From: Metalysinibacillus jejuensis
GTDB taxonomy: Bacteria > Bacillota > Bacilli > Bacillales_A > Planococcaceae
DNA: 64,000 nucleotides
Direction: 5' to 3'
NCBI RefSeq assembly: GCF_003057615.1
Contig: NZ_QAFW01000001.1
Span: forward strand, 62,001 to 126,000
Shown here: positions 18,296 to 31,131 of the stretch, in pieces
How positions within the stretch are numbered: the first letter of the stretch is position 1
Layout of the letters: each line of letters begins with the position of its first letter
Program-made: the position numbers and the translations under genes
The notes under the pieces: model-generated
The model's database searches: none
Told to the model about the DNA's origin: nothing
What the model saw: only the letters and a program-made list of their open reading frames with translations

Positions 18296-18410
18296 AGATT
18301 GTCCAGAGAGGCAAAAAAGGGGAACTTGATGAGTGAGCAAGCGTTTAGCGCTACAGCTCTATCTCGTCATGCCTCCCTACGCCTCGCTTAACTTAAGCGA
18401 GGCTATTTTT
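18296..18410 (+). promoter_or_regulatory. PyrR-dependent attenuator between pyrP and pyrB
   Basis: A second PyrR-binding loop sequence, TTGTCCAGAGAGGC, followed by AAAAAAGG lies at about 18299-18320. A terminator GCCTCGCTT / AAGCGAGGC (18381-18389 with 18395-18403, loop AACTT) followed by TATTTTT lies just ahead of pyrB. It allows uridylate control of the biosynthetic genes separately from pyrR-pyrP. Confidence 0.9.
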
Positions 18411-18430
18411 ATAGACGGGAGCTAACGAAC

Positions 18431-19309
18431 GTGAAAAACTTATTATCGATGGAATATTTATCAAATGAAGAGATCTTACACATTTTAGCACGAGCGAGCG
18501 CATTTGAAGCGGGCGAACCGAGTCAGCTTGCACGTAAATACAACGTAGCGAATTTATTCTTTGAGCCAAGTACACGTACGAAAACAAGTTTTGAAATGGC
18601 AGAGCGCAATGTAGGATGTACAGTGATTCCTTTTGATGCGGGCTTCTCAAGTGCGTTAAAAGGCGAAACAATGTATGACACAGTAAAGACGTTAGAAATG
18701 ATTGGTCTTGATGCGGTAGTCATTCGAGCTAAAGAAGATGAATACTACAATGAGCTATTAGAAGGTATTAATGTAGCTGTCATCAACGCAGGTGATGGTG
18801 CAGGGCAACACCCTTCACAATCGCTACTTGATTTATATACGATTCAAAAAGAATTTGGTAAATTTGAAGGTCTTAATATTACGATCGCTGGCGACATCTC
18901 GCACAGCCGCGTAGCTAAGTCAGATGCCATTGCACTAGAACATTTAGGTGCAAATGTGCGTTTCCTTTGCCCTCCAGAATGGGCAGGCGATTTTGAAGCC
19001 CATCATGATTGGGATGACTTAATTGAAGATAGTGATGTTATTATGTTGCTCCGTGTTCAACACGAGCGTCATAAAGTAAATAAAGATTTCTCTAAAGAGA
19101 GTTACCATGCACAATACGGTTTAACACTTGAACGTGAGAAACAAATGAAAGACGGTGCCATCATCATGCACCCAGCCCCGATTAATCGAGGCGTAGAAAT
19201 TGATACGACGTTAGTGGAATGCGAGCGCTCGCGAATTTTTGAGCAAGTGCGTAACGGCGTATTCGTCCGTATGGCGATTGTTGAAACACTTTTGAAAGGG
19301 AGAGAATAA
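18431..19309 (+). CDS. pyrB: Aspartate carbamoyltransferase catalytic subunit
   Basis: PyrB condenses carbamoyl phosphate with aspartate, the committed step of pyrimidine synthesis. The 292-residue protein has the carbamoyl-phosphate motif [12 protein letters not shown] (near residue 41), the HPSQSLLDL motif and [11 protein letters not shown], the last near the aspartate site. No regulatory PyrI gene is present, as usual in Bacillales. The start is GTG at 18431 with GGGAG at 18417-18421 upstream. pyrC begins one base after the stop. Confidence 0.96.
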   Translation: MKNLLSMEYLSNEEILHILARASAFEAGEPSQLARKYNVANLFFEPSTRTKTSFEMAERNVGCTVIPFDAGFSSALKGETMYDTVKTLEMIGLDAVVIRAKEDEYYNELLEGINVAVINAGDGAGQHPSQSLLDLYTIQKEFGKFEGLNITIAGDISHSRVAKSDAIALEHLGANVRFLCPPEWAGDFEAHHDWDDLIEDSDVIMLLRVQHERHKVNKDFSKESYHAQYGLTLEREKQMKDGAIIMHPAPINRGVEIDTTLVECERSRIFEQVRNGVFVRMAIVETLLKGRE

Positions 19310-19310
19310 A

Positions 19311-20588
19311 ATGAAAACAGTTATTCAAAATGTCAAAATGTTAAACGAGCAAGGTGAATTGATCGACACAAGCGTGGCGATTGAAGCAGGTAAGATTGCT
19401 AAAATCGGAGACGTACAAACAGAAGGTGCAACAGTGATTGATGGTAAGGGTAACTTACTAGCACCAGGCTTTGTAGATGTACATGTTCACTTACGCGAGC
19501 CAGGCGGCGAAAAGAAAGAAACGATTGCAACAGGTACGGCATCAGCAGCAAAGGGTGGTTATACAACAGTTTGCTCAATGCCAAATACACGTCCAGTACC
19601 AGACACAGTAGAAAACCTTGAACTTGTGAATACATTAATTAAAGATAACGCTAAAATTCGCGTATTACCTTATGCTTCACTGACAGTTCGTCAAGCAGGT
19701 AAAGAGCGTACAGATTTAGCAGCTTTAAAACAACACGGCGCATTTGCTTTCACAGATGATGGTGTAGGTGTGCAAACAGCTGCAACGATGTTTGAGTGTA
19801 TGCAGGATGCTGCTAAACTTGATATGGCAGTAGTTGCACACTGTGAAGATAATTCATTAATTTACGGTGGCGTAATGCATGAAGGTAAGCGCAATAAGGA
19901 ACTTGGGTTAAAAGGTATTCCTTCTGTATGTGAATCAGTGCATATCGCACGTGATATTTTACTTGCAGAAGCAGCGGGCGCACACTACCATGTTTGCCAC
20001 GTATCTACAAAAGAGTCCGTACGCGTTATCCGCGATGCTAAAAAAGCTGGCGTAAACGTAACAGCTGAAGTAACACCACACCACTTATTACTATGTGAGG
20101 ACGATATTCCTTCAGATGATGCAAACTGGAAAATGAACCCACCATTACGTGGTAAAGAAGATTTACAAGCGCTACGCGAAGGTTTACTAGATGGCACAAT
20201 CGATTGCATTGCAACCGACCATGCGCCTCATACCGAAGAAGAAAAATCAAACGGTATGACAGATGCACCATTCGGCATCCACGGTTTTGAAATTGCGTTC
20301 CCACTACTGTACACGCGCTTTGTAAAAACGGGCGAGTGGACAGTAAAGCAATTAATTGACTGGATGACAGTTAAACCAGCAGCAGTCTTTAACCTACCTT
20401 ATGGTACAGTAGCAGAAGGCGCTGTGGCGGATCTTGTACTAATTGACCTTGCTAAAGAGCAAGCCATTGATCGCACAACATTTGTTTCAAAAGGTAAAAA
20501 TACACCATTTAATGAAAAAGTCGTACAAGGCTGGCCTGTTATGACTATTTTCGAAGGTGAAATCGTATATCAGGAGGACGCACAATGA
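19311..20588 (+). CDS. pyrC: Dihydroorotase
   Basis: PyrC is a zinc amidohydrolase that cyclises carbamoyl aspartate to dihydroorotate. The 425-residue type I enzyme carries the metal-binding motif [10 protein letters not shown] (His58, His60), further histidines in VVAHCED and YHVCHVST, and the catalytic aspartate in [12 protein letters not shown]. It lies inside the pyr operon and overlaps pyrAA by ATGA. Confidence 0.96.
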   Translation: MKTVIQNVKMLNEQGELIDTSVAIEAGKIAKIGDVQTEGATVIDGKGNLLAPGFVDVHVHLREPGGEKKETIATGTASAAKGGYTTVCSMPNTRPVPDTVENLELVNTLIKDNAKIRVLPYASLTVRQAGKERTDLAALKQHGAFAFTDDGVGVQTAATMFECMQDAAKLDMAVVAHCEDNSLIYGGVMHEGKRNKELGLKGIPSVCESVHIARDILLAEAAGAHYHVCHVSTKESVRVIRDAKKAGVNVTAEVTPHHLLLCEDDIPSDDANWKMNPPLRGKEDLQALREGLLDGTIDCIATDHAPHTEEEKSNGMTDAPFGIHGFEIAFPLLYTRFVKTGEWTVKQLIDWMTVKPAAVFNLPYGTVAEGAVADLVLIDLAKEQAIDRTTFVSKGKNTPFNEKVVQGWPVMTIFEGEIVYQEDAQ

Positions 20589-21685
20589 AAACACGTATGC
20601 TTATTTTAGAAGACGGTACAGTATTTAAAGGTTTTGCTTTCGGTAGCGAAGCAGCTTCTCAAGGAGAAGTCGTATTTACTACAGGGATGACAGGCTATCA
20701 AGAAGAAATTACAGATCCTTCATTTTACGGTCAAATCGTAACACTAACATACCCGTTAATCGGTAACTACGGTATTAACCGTGATGACTTTGAAGGTATT
20801 ACGCCTCAAATTCGTGGCTTAGTCGTACGTGAACTAGCAAAGCATCCATCTAACTTCCGTTGTGATGAGACGTTAGATAATTACTTAGCTTCAAAAAATG
20901 TGCCTGGTATTGAAGGGATTGATACCCGTAAATTAACGCGCATCATTCGTAAAGCGGGTACAGTGCGCGCTATCCTTACAGCAGCTAACGAAGAAGTAAA
21001 CGTAGAAGAGATTGTAGCACAGCTAAAAGCGACGCCACTAATTACAGATCACGTTAAACAAGTATCGCCAACAGCGGCTTATCCGAGTCCAGGTCGTGGT
21101 ATGCGTGTCGTGGTAATTAATTATGGTATGAAGCACGGTCTACTACGCGAATTAAATAAGCGTGATTGCGACGTGTTAGTCGTACCTTATAACACACCAG
21201 CTAAGGAAATCTTAGCGTGGCATCCAGATGGTATTTTATTATCAAATGGCCCAGGTAACCCAGCAGATATTCCAGAAGCTGTAGAAATCGTAAAAGAACT
21301 TATCGGTAAAGTACCGATGTTCGGTATTTGCTTAGGGCACCAAATTTTATCAATGGCTAGCGGTGCGAAGTCATTTAAATTAGCGTTTGGCCATCGTGGT
21401 AGTAACCATCCTGTTAAATCTTTAGCAACAGGTCGTACAGAGTTAACATCACAAAACCATAGCTATGCAATTGATGAAGCCTCATTAAAAAACACAGATT
21501 TAGAAATTACACATATTGCGTTAAATGACGGTACAGTACAAGGTGTACGTCATACGAAATATCCAATTTTCGCGGTGCAATTCCACCCAGAAGGTTCACC
21601 AGGTCCAGAAGATTCAAACCACTTATTCGATGACTTTATTGAAATGATGGAAAATGAAGCAGAAAAGGGGAAACAAAATGCCTAA
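20585..21685 (+). CDS. pyrAA: Carbamoyl-phosphate synthase small subunit (glutaminase)
   Basis: This subunit hydrolyses glutamine and passes ammonia to the large subunit. The 366-residue protein has an N-terminal CPSase domain and a C-terminal class I glutamine amidotransferase domain with the nucleophile in FGICLGHQ (Cys near 249) and the His-Glu pair in FHPEGSPGP. It overlaps pyrC by ATGA at its start and pyrAB by 8 bases at its end, so all three are probably translationally coupled. Confidence 0.96.
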   Translation: MKTRMLILEDGTVFKGFAFGSEAASQGEVVFTTGMTGYQEEITDPSFYGQIVTLTYPLIGNYGINRDDFEGITPQIRGLVVRELAKHPSNFRCDETLDNYLASKNVPGIEGIDTRKLTRIIRKAGTVRAILTAANEEVNVEEIVAQLKATPLITDHVKQVSPTAAYPSPGRGMRVVVINYGMKHGLLRELNKRDCDVLVVPYNTPAKEILAWHPDGILLSNGPGNPADIPEAVEIVKELIGKVPMFGICLGHQILSMASGAKSFKLAFGHRGSNHPVKSLATGRTELTSQNHSYAIDEASLKNTDLEITHIALNDGTVQGVRHTKYPIFAVQFHPEGSPGPEDSNHLFDDFIEMMENEAEKGKQNA

Positions 21686-24600
21686 ACGTACAGATATTGA
21701 AACTATTTTAGTAATCGGCTCAGGCCCAATCGTAATTGGACAAGCTGCAGAATTTGACTATGCAGGTACACAAGCTTGTCTTTCATTAAAAGAGGAAGGC
21801 TACCGTGTTATTTTAATTAACTCTAACCCAGCGACAATTATGACAGATACAGAGATTGCCGACAAAGTATATATCGAGCCAATCACGTTAGAGTTCGTAT
21901 CGCGTATCATTCGTAAAGAGCGCCCAGATGCCCTGCTACCAACATTAGGTGGGCAAACAGGGTTAAACATGGCAATTGAGCTTGAAGAGTCAGGCATTTT
22001 AAAGGAATTAGGCGTAGAAATTTTAGGTACAAAATTAGATGCGATTCATAAGGCAGAAGACCGTGATTTATTCCGTAACTTAATGTATGAACTAGGTGCA
22101 CCTGTACCTGAATCTGACATTATCCATAACTTAGATGAAGCAAAAGCATTTGTTGAACGTATTGGTTACCCTGTTATCGTGCGTCCTGCTTTCACGCTAG
22201 GTGGCACAGGCGGTGGTATTTGTTATAATGACCAAGATTTAGAAGAAATCGTAACGTCAGGCTTAAAATACTCACCAGTAACACAATGTTTACTAGAAAA
22301 ATCAATCGCAGGCTATAAAGAGATTGAGTACGAAGTAATGCGTGACGCAGCAGACAACGCCATCGTAGTATGTAACATGGAAAACGTTGACCCTGTAGGA
22401 ATTCATACAGGTGACTCAATCGTAGTAGCACCTGTACAAACATTATCTGACCGCGAAAACCAAATGCTACGTAATATCTCATTAGACATTATCCGAGCAT
22501 TGAAAATCGAAGGTGGCTGTAACGTACAGCTTGCACTAGATCCATATAGCTTCCAGTATTATGTAATTGAAGTTAACCCACGTGTGTCGCGTTCATCGGC
22601 ATTAGCTTCAAAAGCAACAGGTTACCCGATTGCAAAGCTTGCAGCTAAAATTGCTGTAGGTTTAACATTAGACGAAATTAAAAACCCTGTTACAGAGTCA
22701 ACATACGCTTGCTTCGAGCCAGCACTTGACTATGTTGTAGCAAAAATTCCACGCTGGCCATTTGATAAATTTGAATCAGCAAAACGTAACCTTGGTACAC
22801 AAATGAAAGCAACAGGTGAAGTAATGGCACTTGGTCGCACATTTGAAGAAGCAATGTTAAAAGCTGTGCGCTCACTTGAGATGGGACTAGACCACTTAGA
22901 GCTTAAAAATGGTGCAGAACATGACGATGCATGGATTGAAAAACGTATCCGTAAAGCGGGAGATGAGCGTTTATTCTTCTTAGGTGAAGCATTACGTCGT
23001 GGTGTAACAATTGAACAAATTCATGAGTGGTCAGCGATTGACTTATTCTTCCTAGAGAAGTTTGATAAAATCGTTAAAATGGAAAAAACATTAGCGGACA
23101 ATAAACAAGATAAAGATACACTTTATGTAGCAAAACGTTTAGGCTTTGCTGACCGCAAAATTGCAGAACTATGGGAAACAACAGAAGCAGAAGTGTATGC
23201 TTTCCGTAAAGAGCATGGCATTATTCCTGTGTATAAAATGGTTGATACATGTGCAGGCGAGTTTGAATCAAACACGCCATACTTCTACGGCACATATGAA
23301 GAAGAAAATGAGTCTGTAAAAACAGATAAAGAATCTGTAATTGTACTTGGTTCAGGTCCAATCCGTATCGGTCAAGGGGTTGAGTTTGACTACGCAACGG
23401 TTCACTCGGTATGGGCAATTAAAGAAGCGGGCTATGAAGCTATTATTATTAACTCAAATCCTGAAACCGTATCAACAGACTTCTCAATTTCAGATAAATT
23501 ATACTTTGAGCCATTAACGATTGAAGATGTTATGCATATTATTGATCTTGAACAACCTAAAGGTGTTGTCGTGCAGTTTGGTGGACAAACAGCGATTAAC
23601 TTAGCAGATAAACTAGAAGCAAACGGTGTAAAAATCTTAGGTACAACACTTGAAGATATCGACCGTGCAGAAAACCGTGATAAATTCGAACGTGCGCTTC
23701 ATGAAATCGGCATTCCACAACCACTTGGCAAAACAGCAATTTCTAAAGAAGAAGCTGTAGTCATTGGTAAGGAAATCGGCTTCCCTGTATTAGTGCGCCC
23801 TTCATACGTACTCGGTGGACGTGCGATGGAAATCGTTTATAACGTAGAAGAGTTAGAACACTATATGGAACACGCGGTTGAAGCATCACCAGACCACCCA
23901 GTATTAATTGACCGTTATTTAACAGGTAACGAAATTGAAGTTGATGCAATTTGTGACGGTGAAAATGTATTAATCCCAGGTATTATGGAACATATTGAAC
24001 GCGCGGGTGTTCACTCGGGTGACTCAATCTCTGTATACCCACCACAAAAATTAACACCAAAACAAATCGAAACATTAACAGACTATACGACGCGCTTAGC
24101 TCGCGGCTTAAAAATTGTAGGTTTAATGAATATCCAGTACGTTATCTCAGATGGTGAAGTGTACGTTATTGAAGTTAACCCACGTTCAAGTCGTACAGTG
24201 CCATTCTTAAGTAAAATTACAAATATCCCGATGGCAAACATTGCAACAAAAGCCATTTTAGGCGAGTCAATTGTAGAACAAGGCTACCCAACAGGTTTAG
24301 CACCAGAACAACAAGGTGTGTTCGTTAAAGTACCGGTATTCAGCTTTGCAAAATTACGCCGCGTTGATATTACGCTTGGACCTGAAATGAAATCAACAGG
24401 TGAAGTAATGGGTAAAGATGCGACGCTTGAAAAAGCACTTTACAAAGGTTTAGTTGCAGCAGGTATGGAAATTCAAACGCACGGTTCGGTATTATTTACG
24501 GTATCGGATAAAGATAAAGAAGAGGCAATTGCCCTAGCTAAACGCTTCTCAACAGTAGGTTACCGTATTTTAGCAACAGAAGGTACAGCGAAAACGTTTG

Positions 24601-24872
24601 AACAAGCAGGTATTCGTACAGATATTGTTGAAAAAATCGGAGCAAAAGGTACAACTTTATTAGATGTCATTCAAAATGGTGAAGCACAACTCGTTGTTAA
24701 CACATTAACAAAAGGTAAACAACCAGCGCGCGATGGCTTCCGTATTCGTCGCGAATCTGTAGAAAATGGCGTACCTTGTTTAACATCACTAGATACAGCA
24801 GAGGCGATGCTACGTGTAATCGAGTCAATGACATTTACAGCAGAGCAAATGCCAAAGGCGGAGGTAAAATAA
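21678..24872 (+). CDS. pyrAB: Carbamoyl-phosphate synthase large subunit
   Basis: The 1064-residue protein contains two homologous ATP-grasp halves ([20 protein letters not shown] begins the first, [17 protein letters not shown] the second near residue 556), which phosphorylate bicarbonate and carbamate. A C-terminal MGS-like allosteric domain starts near residue 930. The ATG at 21678 is selected because AAAAGGGGAAACAA precedes it and the family begins with MPKR. In a pyr operon this enzyme is dedicated to pyrimidine synthesis and normally sensitive to uridine nucleotides. Confidence 0.97.
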   Translation: MPKRTDIETILVIGSGPIVIGQAAEFDYAGTQACLSLKEEGYRVILINSNPATIMTDTEIADKVYIEPITLEFVSRIIRKERPDALLPTLGGQTGLNMAIELEESGILKELGVEILGTKLDAIHKAEDRDLFRNLMYELGAPVPESDIIHNLDEAKAFVERIGYPVIVRPAFTLGGTGGGICYNDQDLEEIVTSGLKYSPVTQCLLEKSIAGYKEIEYEVMRDAADNAIVVCNMENVDPVGIHTGDSIVVAPVQTLSDRENQMLRNISLDIIRALKIEGGCNVQLALDPYSFQYYVIEVNPRVSRSSALASKATGYPIAKLAAKIAVGLTLDEIKNPVTESTYACFEPALDYVVAKIPRWPFDKFESAKRNLGTQMKATGEVMALGRTFEEAMLKAVRSLEMGLDHLELKNGAEHDDAWIEKRIRKAGDERLFFLGEALRRGVTIEQIHEWSAIDLFFLEKFDKIVKMEKTLADNKQDKDTLYVAKRLGFADRKIAELWETTEAEVYAFRKEHGIIPVYKMVDTCAGEFESNTPYFYGTYEEENESVKTDKESVIVLGSGPIRIGQGVEFDYATVHSVWAIKEAGYEAIIINSNPETVSTDFSISDKLYFEPLTIEDVMHIIDLEQPKGVVVQFGGQTAINLADKLEANGVKILGTTLEDIDRAENRDKFERALHEIGIPQPLGKTAISKEEAVVIGKEIGFPVLVRPSYVLGGRAMEIVYNVEELEHYMEHAVEASPDHPVLIDRYLTGNEIEVDAICDGENVLIPGIMEHIERAGVHSGDSISVYPPQKLTPKQIETLTDYTTRLARGLKIVGLMNIQYVISDGEVYVIEVNPRSSRTVPFLSKITNIPMANIATKAILGESIVEQGYPTGLAPEQQGVFVKVPVFSFAKLRRVDITLGPEMKSTGEVMGKDATLEKALYKGLVAAGMEIQTHGSVLFTVSDKDKEEAIALAKRFSTVGYRILATEGTAKTFEQAGIRTDIVEKIGAKGTTLLDVIQNGEAQLVVNTLTKGKQPARDGFRIRRESVENGVPCLTSLDTAEAMLRVIESMTFTAEQMPKAEVK

Positions 24873-24873
24873 T

Positions 24874-26551
<1,678 letters not shown>

Positions 26552-26552
<1 letters not shown>

Positions 26553-27259
26553 TGAACACCAATCCTATTATTGCGCTAGATTTTTCGACTGAGCAAGAAG
26601 TCGTAGCATTTTTGCAACAATTTGATGAGCGTCTATTTGTAAAGGTCGGCATGGAGCTGTATTTACAAGAAGGTCCAAGCATTATTACAACTATTAAAAA
26701 TATGGGCCATGATATTTTCTTAGATTTAAAACTTCATGATATTCCTAACACAGTTAAGTCAGCAATGCGCGGCTTAGCTAAGCTAGGCGTGGATTTGGTT
26801 AACGTACATGCGGCAGGTGGTCGTCCAATGATGGAAGCAGCACTTGAAGGATTAAAAGAAGGTACGCCAAAAGGACAAGAGCGCGCTAAGTTAATTGCTG
26901 TAACACAGCTAACTTCTACAACAGAAGAGCAAATGCAACGTGAGCAGAAAATTATGCTTTCACTTAATGATGCAGTGAAGCATTACGCTCAATTAACAAA
27001 AGAAGCAGGGCTTGATGGCGTAGTATGCTCTGTCCACGAAGCAGCCATGATTGGCGAAGTTTGCGGCGCTGATTTCTTACGAGTAACACCAGGCATTCGT
27101 TTAGCAGGCGGCGAAACGCATGACCAAAAGCGTATTGCAACACCAGATGGTGCAAAACGTGACGGCGCAACACAAATTGTAGTAGGACGTGCTATCACAC
27201 AAGCAGCAGAACCACAACTTGCATACACAACGGTACGTACATTATGGGAGGGCAACTAA
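26552..27259 (+). CDS. pyrF: Orotidine 5'-phosphate decarboxylase
   Basis: PyrF decarboxylates OMP to UMP, the last step of the pathway. The 235-residue TIM barrel has the catalytic motif [11 protein letters not shown] with Asp58, Lys60 and Asp63, and the C-terminal phosphate-binding region VVGRAIT. The start overlaps the pyrD stop (TAATG). It is followed at once by pyrE. Confidence 0.96.
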
Positions 27260-27261
27260 TT

Positions 27262-27891
27262 ATGACATTACAAAACGAAATTGCACACGCTATGCTTAGC
27301 GTCGGAGCAGTAGAACTTAATCCAACTGATTTATTTACATGGGCTTCTGGTATCAAATCACCAATTTACTGTGATACACGCCTAACAATCTCTGATCCAA
27401 AAGCACGTAAGCAAATCGCTAACGGTTTAGCTACATTGATTAAAGAAAACTTCCCAGAAACAGAAGTTGTAGCGGGTACAGCGACGGCAGGCATTCCGCA
27501 TGCTGCTTGGGTAAGTGATATTTTAGATTTACCAATGGTTTATGTACGTTCAAAAGCAAAAGAGCATGGGCGCGGCAATCAAATTGAAGGTAAATATGCA
27601 CCCGGTCAAAAGGTTGTAGTAGTTGAAGATATCGTATCAACAGGTGGTTCTTCGATTACTGCTGTCGAAGCACTGCGTAAGGCAGGCTGTGAAGTTGTAG
27701 GTGTAGTTTGTGTGTATACTTACAATCTACCACGTGCTGAAAAAGCATTTGATGAGATTGGTGTAACATACGCAAGCTTAACGAATTTTGATTATTTAAT
27801 TGAAGCGGCAACGGAGGCAGGTTCAATTAAAGAAGAAAACGCACCTTTCTTAAAAGAATGGCATGCAAAATTAAAAGCAGGCGAATTATAA
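27262..27891 (+). CDS. pyrE: Orotate phosphoribosyltransferase
   Basis: PyrE joins orotate with PRPP to give OMP. The 209-residue protein has the PRPP-binding loop [17 protein letters not shown] (about residues 116-132) and the flexible-loop lysine region [11 protein letters not shown]. The ATG at 27262 has GGGAGGGC 8 bases upstream; an earlier in-frame start overlapping pyrF has none. This is the last gene of the pyr operon and a strong terminator follows. Confidence 0.96.
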   Translation: MTLQNEIAHAMLSVGAVELNPTDLFTWASGIKSPIYCDTRLTISDPKARKQIANGLATLIKENFPETEVVAGTATAGIPHAAWVSDILDLPMVYVRSKAKEHGRGNQIEGKYAPGQKVVVVEDIVSTGGSSITAVEALRKAGCEVVGVVCVYTYNLPRAEKAFDEIGVTYASLTNFDYLIEAATEAGSIKEENAPFLKEWHAKLKAGEL

Positions 27892-27900
27892 AAAAAGAAT

Positions 27901-27939
27901 GCGCTATTTTTTCGGAAACGAGAAAATAGCGCTTTTTTT
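27901..27939 (+). terminator. Terminator of the pyr operon
   Basis: A 14-base-pair stem (27901-27914 with 27919-27932, one G-T pair) closes a GAAA tetraloop and is followed by seven T. Confidence 0.93.
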
Positions 27940-27948
27940 GTTGAGAAA

Positions 27949-27976
27949 TTGACGTTTACACTTATACAAATATAAT
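27949..27976 (+). promoter_or_regulatory. Sigma-A promoter of the first opp operon
   Basis: TTGACG (27949-27954) and a perfect TATAAT (27971-27976) are separated by 16 bases. The predicted start near 27983 leaves an untranslated leader of about 214 bases before the first gene. In that leader I see an AT-rich tract with no recognisable riboswitch or terminator. Confidence 0.7.
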
Positions 27977-28196
27977 TACAGCCCAAAAATTATGCAACGT
28001 ATGTATAAAATCTTTAAAGCGTAGTCAAAGTGTACTAGTAAAATCTTAAGTTAACTATAGATAAATGGTTATAAAACATGCTTTTTATGTGAGATAACAT
28101 AAAATTCTAAATAAAGAGGTTTACATTATTCAAAATTTACGTGATAATCAGAATTATTAATATAATATTTTTGCAATGTAAAAGGAGGTTGCTACA

Positions 28197-29204
28197 GTGA
28201 GCAAAACAGATATTTTGCTAGAGATTAATCATTTATCGACTAGCTTTCGCATCAAAGACGATTACTTTGCAGCCGTTGATGATGTCACATTAACACTTCG
28301 TAAAAATGAAGTTTTAGCAATTGTAGGGGAGTCAGGTTGTGGTAAAAGTACGTTAGCCACATCAATTGTAGGCCTGCATAATACAGAAAATACAAAGGTA
28401 GATGGGGAAATTAACTATAATAATCAAAATCTTGTACAAATGACAGACGAACAATTCAACAATGTTAGAGGCGCAGAAATCGGTTTTATTTTCCAAGATC
28501 CATTATCTGCACTTAATCCACTTATGCGAATCGAACAGCAAATTGAGGAATCGTTGATCTATCATACTAAACTAAATAAAGAGGAGCGCAATAAACGTGT
28601 AATTGAACTTTTACAACAGGTAGGCATTCCTAATCCCGAGCGTACTGCAAAACAGTTTCCACATCAGCTATCAGGTGGTATGCGTCAGCGCGTTATGATA
28701 GCGATTGCATTGTCTTGCAAACCCGCTGTTATTATTGCAGATGAACCGACAACAGCACTCGATGTGACGATTCAAGCGCAAATTTTAGATTTATTGAAAG
28801 CGTTACAGTCAGAAACAGGAGCTGGCATTATTTTAATTACTCATGACCTTGGGGTCGTAGCAGAAGTAGCGGACCGTGTTGCTGTGATGTACGCGGGACA
28901 AGTCATTGAAGAAGCTCCGGTAAATGAATTGTTTACAAACCCAAAGCATCCGTATACGCGCTCACTATTAAATTCGATTCCGCAAATGAACACAGAAGGG
29001 CAAAAGTTAAATGTCATTCATGGCATCGTACCTTCTTTAAAAAACTTGCCACGTACAGGTTGCCGCTTTGCGTCACGTATTCCGTGGATGCCACAAGATA
29101 TTCATGAAGCATCACCTAGCATGCATGAAGTAGCACCAGACCACTTTGTACGCTGTACATGTTGGCAGCGTTTTCATTTTGAAGAGGAGAGCGATGTAGT
29201 ATGA
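28197..29204 (+). CDS. oppD: Oligopeptide ABC transporter ATP-binding protein (OppD-type), first opp operon
   Basis: This is one of two ATPases that drive a peptide importer from the cytoplasmic face. The 335-residue protein has Walker [11 protein letters not shown] (near residue 43), signature LSGGMRQR, Walker [12 protein letters not shown] and a C-terminal oligopeptide/dipeptide (oligo_HPY) extension. In that extension only some of the cysteines seen in other OppD/DppD proteins are kept (TGCRFASRIPW, then RCTC). The GTG start at 28197 follows AAAGGAGG. It is the first gene of a D-F-B-C-A operon and overlaps the next gene by ATGA. Confidence 0.93.
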   Translation: MSKTDILLEINHLSTSFRIKDDYFAAVDDVTLTLRKNEVLAIVGESGCGKSTLATSIVGLHNTENTKVDGEINYNNQNLVQMTDEQFNNVRGAEIGFIFQDPLSALNPLMRIEQQIEESLIYHTKLNKEERNKRVIELLQQVGIPNPERTAKQFPHQLSGGMRQRVMIAIALSCKPAVIIADEPTTALDVTIQAQILDLLKALQSETGAGIILITHDLGVVAEVADRVAVMYAGQVIEEAPVNELFTNPKHPYTRSLLNSIPQMNTEGQKLNVIHGIVPSLKNLPRTGCRFASRIPWMPQDIHEASPSMHEVAPDHFVRCTCWQRFHFEEESDVV

Positions 29205-30145
29205 GTTTTATGGAAATTACAAACTTATGTGTGCATTACCCAATACGTGGAGGGTTTTTTAATACGGTCGTTGATAATGTTTATGCTGTAGACGGAGTGA
29301 GTATGTCCTTTGAAAAAGGAAAAACATATGGGCTTGTCGGTGAATCAGGTTGCGGAAAATCCACAACAGGTAAAGCGATTATCGGCTTGGAAAAAGTAAC
29401 AGCTGGTAGCATTACGTATGAGGGCAAAGATGTAACAAATGAACGAAGAAAAAGAGGCTCGTCTTATAATCGCGATGTGCAAATGATTTTCCAAGACTCT
29501 CACTCAAGTATGAATCCGAGAAAGCGTGTTATCGATATTATTGCAGAACCTATTCGCAATTTTACAACGATGACACCTGATGAGGAAAATCGCCGGGTGA
29601 ATGAGCTATTAGCAATTGTCGGTATGCCAGAGGATGCGAAATATAAATACCCCCACCAGTTTTCTGGGGGACAGCGACAACGCCTAGGCATTGCTCGTGC
29701 AGTAGCGTGTAAACCGAAGTTAATTATCGCGGATGAGCCAGTATCAGCGCTCGATTTATCGGTTCAAGCCCAAGTTTTAAATTTCATGCAAGATATTCAA
29801 GATGAATACGGATTAAGTTACTTATTTATCTCGCATGATTTAGGTGTAGTTAAGCATATGTGTGATGATATTGCGATTATGTACCGTGGTCGATTTGTAG
29901 AGCGTGGAACGAGCAAAGATATTTATACAAATCCGCAACATATTTATACGCACCGACTATTATCAGCTATTCCGAATATCGAACCTGCAACACGTAAGGA
30001 ACGCAGGGAAGAGCGATTACGTGTAGAGCAATTATATCGAGAGCAACAACATAAATTTTATGATAAAGACGGCAAAGTGTATCCCATTCGCCCATTGACT
30101 GAAACGCACTATGTCGCAATGCTACCAACTGGGGAGGGCGAGTAA
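29201..30145 (+). CDS. oppF: Oligopeptide ABC transporter ATP-binding protein (OppF-type), first opp operon
   Basis: The 314-residue second ATPase of this importer has Walker [14 protein letters not shown], signature [13 protein letters not shown] and Walker B IIADEPVSALDLS. The C-terminal tail of about 50 residues is highly charged. It pairs with the preceding OppD-type ATPase as a heterodimer, the usual state in Opp systems. The start overlaps oppD by ATGA and the stop is 2 bases before the permease gene. Confidence 0.93.
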   Translation: MSFMEITNLCVHYPIRGGFFNTVVDNVYAVDGVSMSFEKGKTYGLVGESGCGKSTTGKAIIGLEKVTAGSITYEGKDVTNERRKRGSSYNRDVQMIFQDSHSSMNPRKRVIDIIAEPIRNFTTMTPDEENRRVNELLAIVGMPEDAKYKYPHQFSGGQRQRLGIARAVACKPKLIIADEPVSALDLSVQAQVLNFMQDIQDEYGLSYLFISHDLGVVKHMCDDIAIMYRGRFVERGTSKDIYTNPQHIYTHRLLSAIPNIEPATRKERREERLRVEQLYREQQHKFYDKDGKVYPIRPLTETHYVAMLPTGEGE

Positions 30146-30147
30146 TT

Positions 30148-31110
30148 ATGTGGAAAACAGTCGTTCGACGTATTTTAGTTATGATCCCACAGCTTTTTGT
30201 GCTTAGTTTAATTATTTTCTTTCTCGCGCAAAAGATGCCTGGTGATCCATTCTCAGGTTTAATTACGCCAGAAACGGATCCTTCACGTATTGAAGAACTG
30301 CGTGAACAAGCGGGGTTAAATGATCCACTACCTATGCAGTATGTCAACTGGATTAAAGACGTAGCACAAGGTGACTTTGGTAAAAGTTATACGTATAAGC
30401 GCAGCGTATCTTCATTGATAGGTGAAAGAGCGTATAACACATTTTTACTATCGCTATTTAGCGTGATTTTAGTGTATGCACTTGCTATCCCTTTAGGTGT
30501 TATTGCAGGTCGCTATAAGGATACGTTCGTCGATAAGACAGTAGTGTTATATAGCTTTATTAGTTACGCTATACCTACATTCGTGTTGTCGCTCATCTTC
30601 TTATATGTATTTGGTTATCAGTTGAGCTGGTTCCCTACGAGTGGTACGGTTGATGTAGGCATTGAAGAAGGAACGCTTAGTTATTATTGGAACCGCATAC
30701 ATCATATGTTATTACCAGCGATTACGTACGCTGTTTTAGGCACTACAGGTATCATTCAATATTTACGTAGTGAAGTAATTGATGCACAAACGCAAGATTA
30801 CGTAAAAACAGCACGTAGTAAAGGTGTGCCAATGCGTAAAGTATATACGCGTCATATCTTCCGAAATTCTTTATTACCCATTGCAGCATTTTTAGGGTTT
30901 ACGATTACAGGACTACTAGGTGGCTCAATTTTTATTGAAACAATCTTTGGTTACCCTGGTATGGGACAATTATTTGTTAACTCTGTACTCACTCGAGATT
31001 ATAGTGTTATTACTACATTAGTTATGTTATTTGGTTTTTTAACATTACTGGGTAGTTTATTGTCTGACATTATTATGAGTATCGTAGATCCACGTATTCG
31101 CATTGATTAA
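30148..31110 (+). CDS. oppB: Oligopeptide ABC transporter permease (OppB-type), first opp operon
   Basis: This 320-residue inner-membrane permease has about six membrane helices and the EAA coupling loop DYVKTARSKGVPMRKVYTRH, which contacts the ATPases. The N-terminus (VVRRILVMIPQLFVLSLIIF) and the motif PGDPF are characteristic of OppB/DppB. It forms the transmembrane channel with the following OppC-type protein. Confidence 0.93.
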   Translation: MWKTVVRRILVMIPQLFVLSLIIFFLAQKMPGDPFSGLITPETDPSRIEELREQAGLNDPLPMQYVNWIKDVAQGDFGKSYTYKRSVSSLIGERAYNTFLLSLFSVILVYALAIPLGVIAGRYKDTFVDKTVVLYSFISYAIPTFVLSLIFLYVFGYQLSWFPTSGTVDVGIEEGTLSYYWNRIHHMLLPAITYAVLGTTGIIQYLRSEVIDAQTQDYVKTARSKGVPMRKVYTRHIFRNSLLPIAAFLGFTITGLLGGSIFIETIFGYPGMGQLFVNSVLTRDYSVITTLVMLFGFLTLLGSLLSDIIMSIVDPRIRID

Positions 31111-31131
31111 TAGAGAGGGAGTGAAGACGCT

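Noticed and set aside
28140-28165. CodY-like sequence near ATAATCAGAATTAT before the first opp operon
   Set aside because: Only about 9 of 15 positions match, which is expected by chance in such AT-rich DNA.
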